Of a DNA stretch of 64,000 nucleotides, positions 25,089 through 36,209 are shown in pieces. Source of the DNA: Beaufortia kweichowensis (Eukaryota; Chordata; Actinopteri; Cypriniformes; Gastromyzontidae); NCBI GenBank assembly GCA_019155185.1, contig CM032807.1, positions 12,428,700 through 12,492,699 on the forward strand, in the 5' to 3' direction. The position numbers and the translations under genes are program-made. How positions within the stretch are numbered: position 1 is the first letter of the stretch; each line of letters starts with the position of its first letter. The notes below the pieces were generated by a model. That model had not been told where the DNA came from, searched no databases, and saw only the letters and a program-made list of their open reading frames with translations.

Positions 25089-28000
25089 GTAAGTTTATTT
25101 TCATATGTTTACCTTTATTTTACCAGGGGCTTGTTGTGTTTGCTTTGCCACACTTAACCAGCTTATAAAATATGATAAAACATGACAAAGTTTATATTCG
25201 TGTACTTCAGATATTAAAACGAAATTGTGACTATTTTTGTGAAGAAATTGTTGTATTCTTTAATCCATGTGATTTTAATGTAGAGTTAGGTTAGGCGTTA
25301 GAGAGACACGCACGATTGCCAGTAAAATGAAATGTCCTCTCCACAGCCAACTTGGTGCTTAAATCCAGGCAGATTTATAGCGCTTGCTCATCACTCTGCG
25401 TTTACACCAGCTCTCTATACGAGCGTCTCTCCATTTACCTTACCGCTCGCTGTCAGCAGCCGTGATGAATGAATGTACTGCGACCATCTGACACGGTTCA
25501 TACGGTCTGGAGCTGCCGGGTGTGTTAAGCATTCACTTTGCCGCCGCTATTTGCATTGGATTTGCTTAAGAACATCCAGCTGTCTGGAAAGTTTCCAGTG
25601 TTTAACAGAGATACACGAGGAGGCAGGTTGTCATCCAATTTCAGTTTCGGCTTTGATCTAATGGGAGACTCGGTCAATCTTTCCACCTGCTGTGCTTAGA
25701 CTGGAGAACAGATGCGCCGTTTGGGAGAGCGCTTATATCTCCATCAGTGCATTAGAAAATGTAAAGATCCTTTTTTTCATTCTTTATGACAGTCATCATA
25801 AAAAGTGAAAATAATATTTAATATTAATGAATAAATTTGGCTACAACCTTTAACATCCACAGAACCTTTCTATTGCACACAAGGTTCTTTGTAGTAGAAA
25901 AAAGTTTTACAGACTATAAAAGGGTGACACAGAAATAGTTATTTTATTATTACAAATAACCCTGTTCAAAACCCTTACGTTTAAGTCAATTTGCAGGATT
26001 TTAAGGGTGAAGTCACCGACCACAATGCTTTTTTACAGTGGGTTAATATGTAAATTAAATTATTAGATATAGTACCTGAAGTTTTACTCTTAACAGTGTT
26101 GTTTTATGCTCTCTCTCTTTAATTTTAATATATAAACTAATTATTTGACTGCTTGATGTAGACAATACCATATAATACCATACAAAAATATAATACCAGC
26201 CTTAAAATGATAATATCTTCAACTGCATGGTCTGTCCATTATATGTTTAAAAAGCAAAAAATTTAAAAACAATATATTCCCCTTCTTATATGCAGCGCAC
26301 CGACTGTATCCCCTAACAGTGCATTGGGTTTCATATCATGTTCCACTGTGCCAATACCCTGTGGTGCAGATCCTAAATCTGACTTGTTAATGGCATGTTG
26401 TCATTCCTCCAGAGTGTGACTTATTATGCCAGCATATCTGCAGGGAGCTCGCCACTCCGCACATCAAATCACTGCAAGTCCAGCCACGCTACAGTACTCG
26501 TATAGCTGGCCTGACACACGCTCTGTGCAAACACTGTCCTCAGGGTTCCCTGTTAATGCTTTCTCAGCTCAGAGATGAGTCCTGAATTGGCCACCTTAAT
26601 GGTGTCCGATCTCTGTCCTGCGGAGGTTGGCAAATAAGGGTTCAGAGATTACAGAACATCCCCTCCCTCAAACATTAGAGAATCAATCGTTATTCATTGT
26701 AAGCTACACTGGCCCACATATTATTAAAATTTGTTTCCAGAACCTGTATTTGAGACAGCACTATAATTCTAAAGTAGACTTAAAATATATAAACCTTTAA
26801 GAACTGTTACCATTCGGTATAAGCGTGTGAAATTATTTGCCTGGAAATCTTGTGAGCAAATTAATTCCTGCCATTTGAAGTGTGATGAAGTGTGTAATCA
26901 TTATTAGTGAAATGAGTGCGAGTTAATCCCCGAGAAGCGACCTCATACTGTATTTTTACTAGTTGTATACACAAATAGTATGGTCAGTAAGCATGTCTCC
27001 TGATAGATTAATAGGCTTTTGCTTGGTGATTTCACATATCTTTCTTTTCTAATTATTTGATATTTAAAATGCACTTGTGTGATCCCACTTTGAGGCTTTC
27101 TAACAGAAAAGAAATGTTCTTTTGAAACGCTTCATCAGATGATGTAATTTACTTAAAATATGTGCATGACTGACATTATATGCCAATTCTGAACAAAAGA
27201 ATAATCATTATTTGAAATGACTCATCTCTCTTTTGTTCTTGAGTGAGTGAGAATAAAATAAAACTTTAGGGGTCACCCTAACCTTAACAAAGCTTCATTA
27301 GGTTTATGCGAAACTCTCCAAATATAAAGGTTTTCTTTTTGTTCACTAAACAATAGCGGTAATTAGAAAGTATGAGCTCTTCTTGTGTTTTGTGTTTTTC
27401 TGCTGACAGTTTCTTGTTGTGAAAAGACTCACTCACATGCCGAAGATGAGCTCTTCAAAAAGCTCTTTGAAGGCTACAACAAGTGGTCAAGGCCTGTGCC
27501 GAACACATCTGATGTCGTCATTGTCAAGTTTGGCTTATCTATCGCCCAGCTCATTGATGTGGTGAGTTATTGTTATAGCTTGAAGTAAACAAGTTAAAAG
27601 ATTAAATCGAGCATGTGGCAGGATCAGTAGCACTTCAATAAAGTTTTTTGTTATAAAATAGATGAAAAAAAGGGTGTGATCATGTTTCATTTAGTATACA
27701 CTGATTATTTAAGCAAGACATTTAAAATTGGAACGAATCATTAACTATGTTAATTAATGATATTGTCGACCTTAACCTGGGGAGTAACCATTTATTAGAG
27801 TTGTTGTTACATATTGTCAGATTGTAATTTAGATAAATGGAACTACTGAGAAAAGTCAAATTAATCTAGTTCTTTTGTCATGTTTTCACTGAATGTCAGT
27901 CTACCATTAATTTGAAAAGAATTGAATATTAAATCAGTTGTAGCTTTTGCTTACACTATAGAACAACAAATAATTGTAAAATATTTTACAACCCCAGAAT

Positions 28001-31000
28001 TACATTATTCTCTTTCTTTTCATGATAATACATCACAAAAGTGGAGAAGTATTCTTTAAAGATTAATTTAAGTGCATCCCACAGTAAGGATCCAAAAGAG
28101 GAATTATGATACTCCTTGAAGGCTCCAAGACCATCAAGAGATTAAAAGTATAAGGTGTTGGTGACCCTTTTGACCAAAAGCTTTCTGTTGAAGTAAACAT
28201 ATTGTCCTGACTCAACTAATATCTGCCTTCTGTATTCCATCCATTCTTTGTTTCACCTTTGCAGGATGAGAAGAATCAGATGATGACAACAAACGTATGG
28301 CTGAAGCAGGTGTGTGCTTCAATACAAAACTGAGACTTTAAATGTTAGTTGATATATACAAAGGAAAACTTTCTGAAAAACATTATTTGTTATAATAGGA
28401 ATTGTATCACTTTTAACAGAAACCGTAATGGTCTCTTTGGGTCTTATGTGTTGATGTTATATGGCGAATATTTAGGAATATTAAAGTGTATTTATTTTTA
28501 TCTGTTTGTCTTCTTATTCAGGAGTGGAATGACTATAAACTAAGATGGAAACCATCAGACTATGACAATGTGACTTCAATCAGGGTTCCGTCAGAACTTA
28601 TATGGGTCCCAGATATAGTTTTGTATAACAAGTGAGTAACAATTTATTAAAGCAAAATAACACTGCATCTTGTCTGTGAATACAGCAGTGACGTAAACTT
28701 CATTTAAGAAGTCAAATAATTGCAAAGTGATCAAGCCAGGGGTTTTAAAGGATGTTAAGATGAGTTCAAGTGCTGATCTGGTTTTCAGAAGTGGTCTAAT
28801 ATTATGATGTAATCTGTATTGTCCCGGATGAGGTCATGAGGTGAAAGGTCATCATGTGGGAGCGGGACATTTTATTTTTATTTACGGCTAAATTATTATT
28901 CATGAATTTTACTAACATCGCTTAAACTAAACAATTACTGGATTTGATTAAAATTTTGTTAACATTTTTTACAATAGGCAATAGGGCATTATAAGGAAAA
29001 GGTGCAGGCACCAATCATCCATCCACCCCCCAACACAACACAACACCACCCACACACACACACACACACAAATCCACCCCGCACTTGCCTTGTAAAGTGT
29101 ATGTAGTACAAGTAATATCAATGAAAGTTATAATAAATCAACATCCAGACTACCACCTAGTGGCTGAATATGATAATGCAGCTAAATTTTTATACAGCTG
29201 AAGCAAAACTTCACCTGAAAATGTAAATTTTTAAATTTACTCACCTTCATGAAGCCCCACATGTAAATAATTTCCTTTGTTCAGTCGAACACAAATAAAG
29301 ATTTTTTTTATTAATGATGGTATTTATTAAGGATAAGTAAGCTTCAAAAAAGTAATAATTACTTTCAAGCCAGTATTCAAGTACAGCAAAGAATAACAGA
29401 CACAGCCTTCATTACTACATTTAGGTGCAGCAAACTTTTCTCAACTTGTAAAGTAATCATATAAATTGCTTTGTCTTCTTCAGTGCAGATGGGGAGTTTG
29501 CGGTGACCCACATGACCAAAGCCCACCTCTTCCACACAGGTAAAGTGCGCTGGGTTCCACCTGCCATCTACAAGAGCTCATGCAGCATCGATGTCACCTT
29601 CTTCCCCTTTGACCAGCAGAACTGCAAGATGAAGTTTGGCTCGTGGACTTATGACAAAGCAAAGATTGACCTGGAGCGCATTGAGAACACGGTTGACTTA
29701 AAAGATTACTGGGAGAGTGGCGAGTGGGCCATCATCAACGCTGTTGGAACCTACAACACCAAGAAATACGACTGCTGCCATGAGATCTACCCCGACATCA
29801 CTTATTTCTTCATCATTCGTCGTCTTCCTCTCTTCTACACCATCAATCTCATAATTCCCTGTCTGCTTATCTCCTGCCTGACCGTGCTGGTTTTCTACCT
29901 GCCATCAGACTGTGGGGAGAAGATCACGCTGTGTATCTCCGTTCTCCTTTCTCTCACTGTCTTCCTGCTGCTTATAACAGAAATAATCCCCTCGACCTCG
30001 CTGGTAATCCCACTCATTGGAGAATATCTGCTCTTCACCATGATCTTCGTCACCCTGTCCATCGTCATCACCGTTTTTGTGCTTAACGTGCATCACAGAT
30101 CGCCCAGCACTCATAAGATGCCCCGTTGGGTGCACTCGGTCTTCTTGGACTTGATCCCGCGATGGCTGTTTATGCGCAGACCTGCACCAGACCATCGACG
30201 CAGACAGAAACTTCTCCTCCTTCAGCGACAGGGGCAAGGGATGACATCACGGGTGCTCGGACCGGCGATTGCACCCCTCAGCACATCTACAAGCTGGTTC
30301 AGGAGGGAGAACTCTGGGGAGGAGTCTCGCAGGCGCTGCTGTTATAAGGATTTAGAACTGGGGACACTGTCCTCGGCTATCTCTCTTTCATTACAGTCCT
30401 CTTCACCCTGTCCTCTCAGCTCAGCTCCACCTACTCTACAGAAATACGGCCCCTCCCCTAGAATGGAGATGGGCGTGGCTTCCAGGTCGACCTGTGGTAG
30501 AGCCAATGTCACAAAGCGGCCTGACAACATGACATCAGACAATTCAGGGTTTCCTCTCTCCCCTAGTGTCCTACAGGCTCTGGAGGGGGTTCACTACATA
30601 GCAGATCACCTGAGGGCAGAAGATGCTGACTTCAGTGTAAGTGCCTCAAAATTTTCTATCTGTCTGTCTGTCTATCTCTCTAATTGACTGTATGTCTATC
30701 TCTCTATCGGTCGGTCTGTCTGTCTCTCTATCGGTCGGTCTGTCTGTCTCTCTATCGGTCGGTCTGTCTGTCTCTCTATCTATTTGTCTATCTATCTCTC
30801 TGTCTGTCTATCTCTCTCTATCTATCTATCTAGATAGATATCTAGAGAGAGATATCTCTCTATCTATCTGTCTATCTATCTAATTGACTGTCTGTATGTC
30901 TATCTCTTTGCTGATCTGTCTGTCTGTCTATATCTCTAACTGACTGTCTGTATATCTCTCTAACTGTTTGTCTCTCTATCTGTCTATCTCTCTATCTGTC

Positions 31001-31942
31001 TGTCTGTCTATATCTCTAACTGACTGTCTGTATATCTCTCTAACTGTTTGTCTCTATCTATCTGTCTATCTCTCTATCTGTCTGTCTGTCTGTATCTCTA
31101 ACTGACTTTCTGTCTATCTCTCTATCTGTCTGTTTCTCTCTCTCTCTCTCTGTCTGTCTGTCCCTCTGTCTGTCTATCTATCTCTCTGTCTGTCTATCTC
31201 CCTAACTGGCCATCTGTCTGTCTATCGCTCTATCTATTGGTCTGTCTGTCTCTCTAAATCTCAAACTGACTGCCTGTCTATCTCTCTAACTCTCTGTCTT
31301 CTCTCTATCTCTCTGTCTGTCTGAATGTCTCTCTAACTGAGTGTATGTATGTATGTCTCTATCTGTCTGTATATCTCTCTAACTGACTGTCTGTTTTTCT
31401 AATTGTCTGTCTATCTCTCTAGATGACTGTCTGTCTGTCTCTCTATCTGTCCATCCATCCATCTATGTATATACTGTATTATATGTCGCTCTTGTCTTTA
31501 AACCTAAACCTTAAAACAGAGTGTGCAAACACAAAATGTTTTTTTAATACATTATCTATAATTACATTATTTATAAATAAACATCTTAAATGTTCATGCA
31601 AACTTGTGTCTGTCTGTGACAGGCTGCTATAGTTACAGAGGAAATAGGAGAAGAACAGCTATATGTATATACCTCTCCGCGCTGATTGGTTGGATTACAT
31701 GACCACGCACATCCCCAGCTTAGTTAAATAACCTTCAGATAATGCAAAATGTTAGCGTTATATTCATGGATAGAATGTCTAACTCCATTTATTTGTCTGT
31801 TTATCTCCTCACACAGGTCAAAGAGGATTGGAAGTATGTAGCTATGGTAATAGACAGAATCTTCTTATGGATGTTCATCATAGTATGTTTATTGGGCACA
31901 ATCGGGCTCTTTCTCCCGCCCTGGCTCGCTGGCATGATCTAG
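25010..31942 (+). CDS. chrna2: Neuronal nicotinic acetylcholine receptor subunit alpha-2 (6 coding exons, complete)
   Basis: Coding exons are 25010-25088, 27410-27561, 28265-28309, 28522-28631, 29484-30636 and 31817-31942, giving 554 residues. The product is a membrane subunit of acetylcholine-gated pentameric cation channels. In order it has a signal peptide, the ligand-binding domain with the Cys-loop C162-C176 (13 residues between), the vicinal pair C226-C227 that marks an alpha subunit, M1 (about 244-268), M2 (about 275-296, EKITLCISVLLSLTVFLLLI), M3 (about 299-330), a long variable cytoplasmic loop, and M4 (about 520-544) ending in LPPWLAGMI. The ALEGVHYIADHLR block before M4 and tail-to-tail placement with PTK2B favour alpha-2 over alpha-4. 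The long fifth exon and the 45-bp third exon are typical of this subfamily. All introns are GT-AG. Teleosts can have two copies; which one this is cannot be told here. Confidence 0.93.
25855..25925. repeat. AGAACC-type MITE fragment in CHRNA2 intron 1
   Basis: TTTAACATCCACAGAACCTT, then CACAAGGTTCTTTGTAG, shares words with the copy at 58583-58805. Confidence 0.45.
27410..27561 (+). CDS. chrna2: CHRNA2 coding exon 2
   Basis: It encodes the N-terminal helix and first strands of the ligand-binding domain (AEDELFKKLFEGYNKWSRPV and VVIVKFGLSIAQLIDV). Acceptor TTTCTGCTGACAG, donor GTG|GTGAGT, ends in phase 0. Confidence 0.9.
28265..28309 (+). CDS. chrna2: CHRNA2 coding exon 3 (45 bp)
   Basis: Fifteen codons, DEKNQMMTTNVWLKQ, the conserved short exon of nicotinic receptor genes. 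Acceptor CACCTTTGCAG, donor CAG|GTGTGT. Confidence 0.92.
28522..28631 (+). CDS. chrna2: CHRNA2 coding exon 4
   Basis: It encodes EWNDYKLRWKPSDYDN through the loop A region WVPDIVLYN. The donor AA|GTGAGT leaves phase 2, which is completed by exon 5. Confidence 0.93.
29049..29071 (+). repeat. (CA)n microsatellite
   Basis: A short pure CA run lies within a C/A-rich segment of CHRNA2 intron 4. Confidence 0.9.
29208..29320 (+). repeat. GTTCACCC-type dispersed element in CHRNA2 intron 4
   Basis: AACTTCACCTGAAAATGTAA, then TTTACTCACCTTCATG and GTTCAGTCGAACACAAATAA, gives the same ordered words as the other copies. The canonical left end has decayed. A (CA)n run lies just upstream at 29049-29071. 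Confidence 0.5.
29484..30636 (+). CDS. chrna2: CHRNA2 coding exon 5 (Cys-loop to cytoplasmic loop)
   Basis: This 1153-bp exon carries most of the protein: Cys-loop, loop C with the vicinal cysteines, M1-M3 and nearly all of the M3-M4 loop. The loop (about residues 345-500) is Arg/Ser/Pro-rich and poorly conserved, as usual for the family. The frame is open throughout. Donor TTCAGT|GTAAGT, phase 0. Confidence 0.95.
30657..31470 (+). repeat. About 0.8-kb TCTG/TCTA/TCTC microsatellite in CHRNA2 intron 5
   Basis: Interrupted arrays of TCTG, TCTA and TCTC begin only about 20 bases after the exon 5 donor. At about 30815-30870 the polarity flips (CTATCTAGATAGATAT then AGAGAGAGATATCTCTC), forming local hairpins. 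GTCGGTCTGTCTGTCTCTCT units repeat tandemly at about 30710-30775. Confidence 0.95.
31817..31942 (+). CDS. chrna2: CHRNA2 last coding exon (M4)
   Basis: VKEDWKYVAMVIDRIFLWMF through GLFLPPWLAGMI and TAG. It encodes the fourth membrane helix and the short extracellular C-terminus. The acceptor is CTCCTCACACAG. ATTAAA at 32249-32254 is a possible polyadenylation signal. Confidence 0.95.
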   Translation, partial: VKEDWKYVAMVIDRIFLWMFIIVCLLGTIGLFLPPWLAGMI

Positions 31943-33371
31943 CATATGTAGCAACAAAGGCATTCTATGAACAATAAGGACATACCGTAACCTTTGGGCT
32001 TCCAATGGAAGAACCCGCAGGGGGACACGATGTCTCTCTTAGGAGTGAGTAAACATCACTCAGTAAATCATCCCCCAGCATGGGATAAGATGCATGTTTG
32101 ACATCAGCGATGTGAAAGCAAGGCCTGATATTTTTCTTAGGTCAAAAACTCAGAGATGAGCAACTTTCATTTCACCTCTGGGGTTTAAAGAAGCTTGTCT
32201 GTGAAAATGCCTGTATTTGAATGTATAACCTTTAAAATGTTTGTCAGAATTAAAAGTGCCAACTGGAAAAGACACTTGATGACTGAATAGATACATTGAG
32301 TCGCTAGTTCCCTTTACTGTTTGTGTTATTCTACACATACTGTAATGTGCAGATGTAGATACAGTCAGTCTGTGTGTGTGTGTGTGTGTGTATGTACAGT
32401 AAGGACATTTTGTGTGGTTCTGACTATTCATAAGCACATAAATCAGACAAATAATAGTTTACCCTCGATGTTATAATATCTGCAGATTTGTGTGAGGAAA
32501 ATGCTGTAGATCTGGTATAAATAGAAGAGTCCAAACCACAGTAATACTATGAAACAAACTTGTATAGGTGTGGTGAATCTGTCCCAATATCACCCCTGAC
32601 ATGACTAACAAATAATTTCTGCAACTTCTATCAGTTGTTACATGAATTTAATACTGTAGGCTTTGGACACAAAGCCTTTGATGTCAACAACAAAATATAT
32701 GGGAAGGATTTTGTCCCTTTTAAAAGTTAATACGCCGATTTATGACCTATCCTACAGTGCATGATTACAAGGTTAGTTTAACTTTATTATTTGCCATTAT
32801 TTAACATTTTTATTCCACAGCGTTCCGCAATCTAAACAGACCTGTGACACCAATTAAGATACACGTTTTAAGCTTATCAACTGAAATATTTTCCCTGCCA
32901 CATATTATCTGTGCATTGGTCACACTGATATGAATCATTCATTATCAGATGTTTCATCCTAAATTCTGCAGAAATCAAAACGTATGTAAACATTAACATT
33001 TAATGTCGTTTGCAAACGTTTGCAAAAAAAAAAGGTTAAAAGCATATTTGCTGGATTTTATAATTCTCATAATCTTCATGGTAAACACTTAGAAGACAAG
33101 ATATTAGTAGAAATGTTGGTTCATTTGCACAATGAAATCATAAGCGAGCAAGCTATTATTATTTCTACAATTTTCGTCCTCATAAACCAAACTGCTTGGT
33201 TATTCAAACAAAACTTTACAGGGAGAGCTCAACATGATGTGAGCTGTAAAATGCAGTTTCATGTCCATACTGGTGTTTACATTGTACTGCATCACAATTG
33301 CATCTTATACAAGCAGATTCTAATCCTGTCTTACAGTATACTCAAATTGTGACTCATGTTTGTTTAAGTCT
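31943..33371. other. Shared 3' region between convergent CHRNA2 and PTK2B
   Basis: Both genes end into this 1.4-kb gap. It should contain the CHRNA2 3' UTR (+) and the PTK2B 3' UTR (-). TTTATT at 32783-32788 and 32809-32814 gives AATAAA on the minus strand, plausible PTK2B polyadenylation signals about 0.56-0.59 kb after its stop. A (TG)n run lies at 32370-32393. No other gene is seen. Confidence 0.5.
32370..32393 (+). repeat. (TG)n microsatellite
   Basis: A pure TG run followed by TATG, in the CHRNA2-PTK2B convergent gap. Confidence 0.9.
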
Positions 33372-36209
33372 CTAGTCTGTCTCCTCCGAGGCGGTTTCCT
33401 CTGGTTTGGGTTTGGCCAGGTTTGAGCGCACACGTGCCTGGTCTACAGAGTCTAACAGGTTCTTGGCATCCATGGCCAAAGTGTGGGCAGCAGCCAGCAT
33501 CTGTTTTTTGCACTCTTCTTTCAGAGAGGTGATGGAGTTCTGCTGGGCCAGACGCATTTTACTGATGAGCTCAGCCAGGTCTTTATTCAACAACTTTTGT
33601 GTGCCTTCGATCTGAAAGCAGGTATGAGAAAAAGATTTGCAGTTAGACGATCATTGAGTTAACTGAGTTGAAAAATATAGATGCTTTCAGCCGATCTATA
33701 AATCTAGGAATACACTGTTTTGCTCATAAAACGTGTATCTTGATGCCGCTAACAAGGCAAACGTTGGCAAATCAAACTAGGTCAGCCTTAAGTCAGCCAA
33801 TCGGGTTAAAGCTTGCCTGATCATGTGTTTTCCAGTTTTGGCTACAATATCCATCAGGTCATGGGCTAAGATTACACCACCAAAAATGACACATATTGAT
33901 ATTATATTACAATAAAACCTCATCTATAAAATGACTGCAATATGCTCCAATACATTAACCGCAGGTAAAATGAAAGTGAAATATTACCTCTGTCCTACAA
34001 GACTTGTGCAGTGTTGGCAGTATATCATCCACACTGTTGATCAGATTTCGTAACGAGAGTCCCACATTCTACAAAAGAAGAGAATACCGGAAATGTCATT
34101 CTTAAATCTCTGATTTCGCAAAATATAAACCTCAGAAACGCAGGCTGTTGTTCTGTCAGATCATCTACCTTGACAGCCGTTATGTACTCAGTAGATGGCA
34201 GTGTGTTAATGTCATTTTTAAACTCCACAACCACTTTCACCACATCCATGACACACTGGTACACGCTGTCCTCCGAGCGGTCCAGCTCCGCTGTGGGTGT
34301 AGGCTGAAAGAAAGTGGACAAGAGAAATTGCATTAGGACAGTGTTTGATACAATACTTAAACAGTAATGTACAGTAATGTAATTTATTTATTTAGCAAAA
34401 ATGACCACGTGGCTGTACATTACCAAATTTTGTACATCTCTATTTGCATGTATATGTTATAATAATAAGCAACTGGACATAAAATATTCATTTTAGATGG
34501 AGTATTTTATTACTTATTATTTTATTAAATAAAAAACCTAATCAATGCATGTACAGTACAGTACAGTGATTATTGATAAATATTTGCAACTTCACAAAGT
34601 AATATAATAAAAGTAAGAAGGTACGACACACAATTTTAATGAATTTACAACGAGTCTCTACCTGCACTGCAATTCTAGGTGGTTTTACAGGAGGCTGGCG
34701 AAGATCAGCTGTAAGTGGATACAGAAAACAGAAGATATTGTGAACATGATTTAATTTTATTTATTATTTGAATTAAAAATAAAAAAATTATTCATTAGTT
34801 TAAAAGCACTTACTGTTATTAAGTGATGGTTCAGGTGTCTAGTAATAAATAAAAAAAATTTTGAGGTTACCAAGCATGAATTATCTGCACGTGTGAGGCA
34901 CGTTATTTTTTAACAGTGCATCACATCTATAAATTGAAATGGAATGAAAACAACATAAATGAATAAAATTTAAAGAATAAATAACACACCTCAGGAACAT
35001 TTTTGTTCTCATGAACCATTGGGTCCTGAAAAAGAGAAAAAAAGCACATGATGTGTAGTCTAACCAATATTTCAAAGATTACCCTATTGTATATTAAAAA
35101 ATGTCTGTGCATTAAAACTGTCTATTGTGAAAGAACTAGTGCTCTGCAGAAAACGCAGAACCCTAAACCCCATTAAAGACCTTTGGGATGACATGTAACA
35201 CAAACAACAAGCCCGACCCCATTACCAAACATTAGTGCCGGACCCCATTGATGCTTTTGTGTCTGTGAGAGGAAATTCGCAAAGCCTTCTCAGAAAAGTG
35301 AAAGCTGTCAGGAAGGACCAACTAATTCTCATCATTTTAAACTGAAATACTTATTGAGCACACATGGATGCAGTTCCCTCCCTTACCAGAAGCTTTTCCT
35401 CTTTCTTTAACCATTTTGTGTCTTCTTCCATCTGTTCTTTCTGCATCATTAACGTTTCCTGCATGCGCTCCTTCTCCGCCTGCCACAGTCGCTGGGCGTC
35501 TTCTTTACTTGGCGGACCGAAGCTGAACTCACCCTCCTGATCACACACACATGAATAATCCAAACCGTATTTATCATACAATCAGTTGCAAACCTTAGTG
35601 TAATTGTAATAAATGGCAAAATCAGGGTGTGTGATTTGGTAATATCCATCACAATGATCAATTACCCCAAGACTGAGGCGTCGGGGTGAGGCTTTAGGAA
35701 TGGACAGGCTGTTGGTTGAGTCGATAGGTGACTGGTAATCACATGGACTGGCCAGATCTGGTGAACTGGCACATAAGGCCTCATTTAGCTGTTGAAAAAA
35801 ACTCAAACGTTGAGGCTCAAAACAATTAGATATACAATGAAAGTTTACCAACTTACAATCATAAAAGTCTTGTTTTTAATAATATCAATGTAAATAACAG
35901 AACCACTGATGACTTGCAAATGCCAAAAACACACTACCTGAAGATGCAGGCCGACTCCAAGCGTATTTCCAAAGCGACTGGTATTAACTCTGGAAGGCTG
36001 GAGATGTAAATAAAAATATAATAGATATAATACAGCGAGAAATGTGCAGCTCTGAATTAATTTAATGACAAACAAAAAGCGTATGAGGTTTGACTGCTAC
36101 CTTCGGTGGCGGTTCACTAATGTTAAACTTTGGCTCCAGGAAACGGGTCATACGAGCTTTGTCTCTCTCTCTCTCCACCTCCATCTCTTTCTCCATTTGG
36201 TGGACGTCA
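33372..36209 (-). CDS. ptk2b: PTK2B exons for the proline-rich linker and FAT domain
   Basis: Ten exons encode residues about 671-1005. The linker includes DVHQMEKEMEVERERDKAR, the SH3-type motif EPPPKPSR, a Glu/Lys/Gln-rich helical stretch (EDAQRLWQAEKERMQETLMM), and QPPVKPPRIAVQ. The FAT four-helix bundle, which binds paxillin and localises the protein to adhesions, runs from LDRSEDSVYQ to the TAG at 33372-33374. The two Tyr-x-Asn sites of mammalian PYK2 are changed here (HEN at 823-825 and YQC at 869-871). Confidence 0.93.

Noticed and set aside
29905..30237. 110-codon antisense frame opposite CHRNA2 exon 5
   Set aside because: It is the mirror of a strongly coding GC-rich exon; composition (many Lys/Glu/Asp/Gly) and lack of any signal or motif fit a shadow.
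30126..30347. A second open frame overlapping the CHRNA2 cytoplasmic loop, raising the question of a frameshift in the loop
   Set aside because: The main frame is open without break from M3 to the conserved ALEGVHYIADHLR block. The loop is naturally variable and GC-rich, which keeps alternative frames open.
30641..30883. Plus-strand frame of repeated Ser/Leu/Val/Cys (SVCLSISL-like) after CHRNA2 exon 5
   Set aside because: It is a translation of the TCTG/TCTA microsatellite within the intron, after a clear GTAAGT donor.
30657..31470. Regularly repeated units that might suggest a CRISPR-like or minisatellite array
   Set aside because: The units are 4-bp microsatellite motifs with no unique spacers, and the genome is vertebrate.
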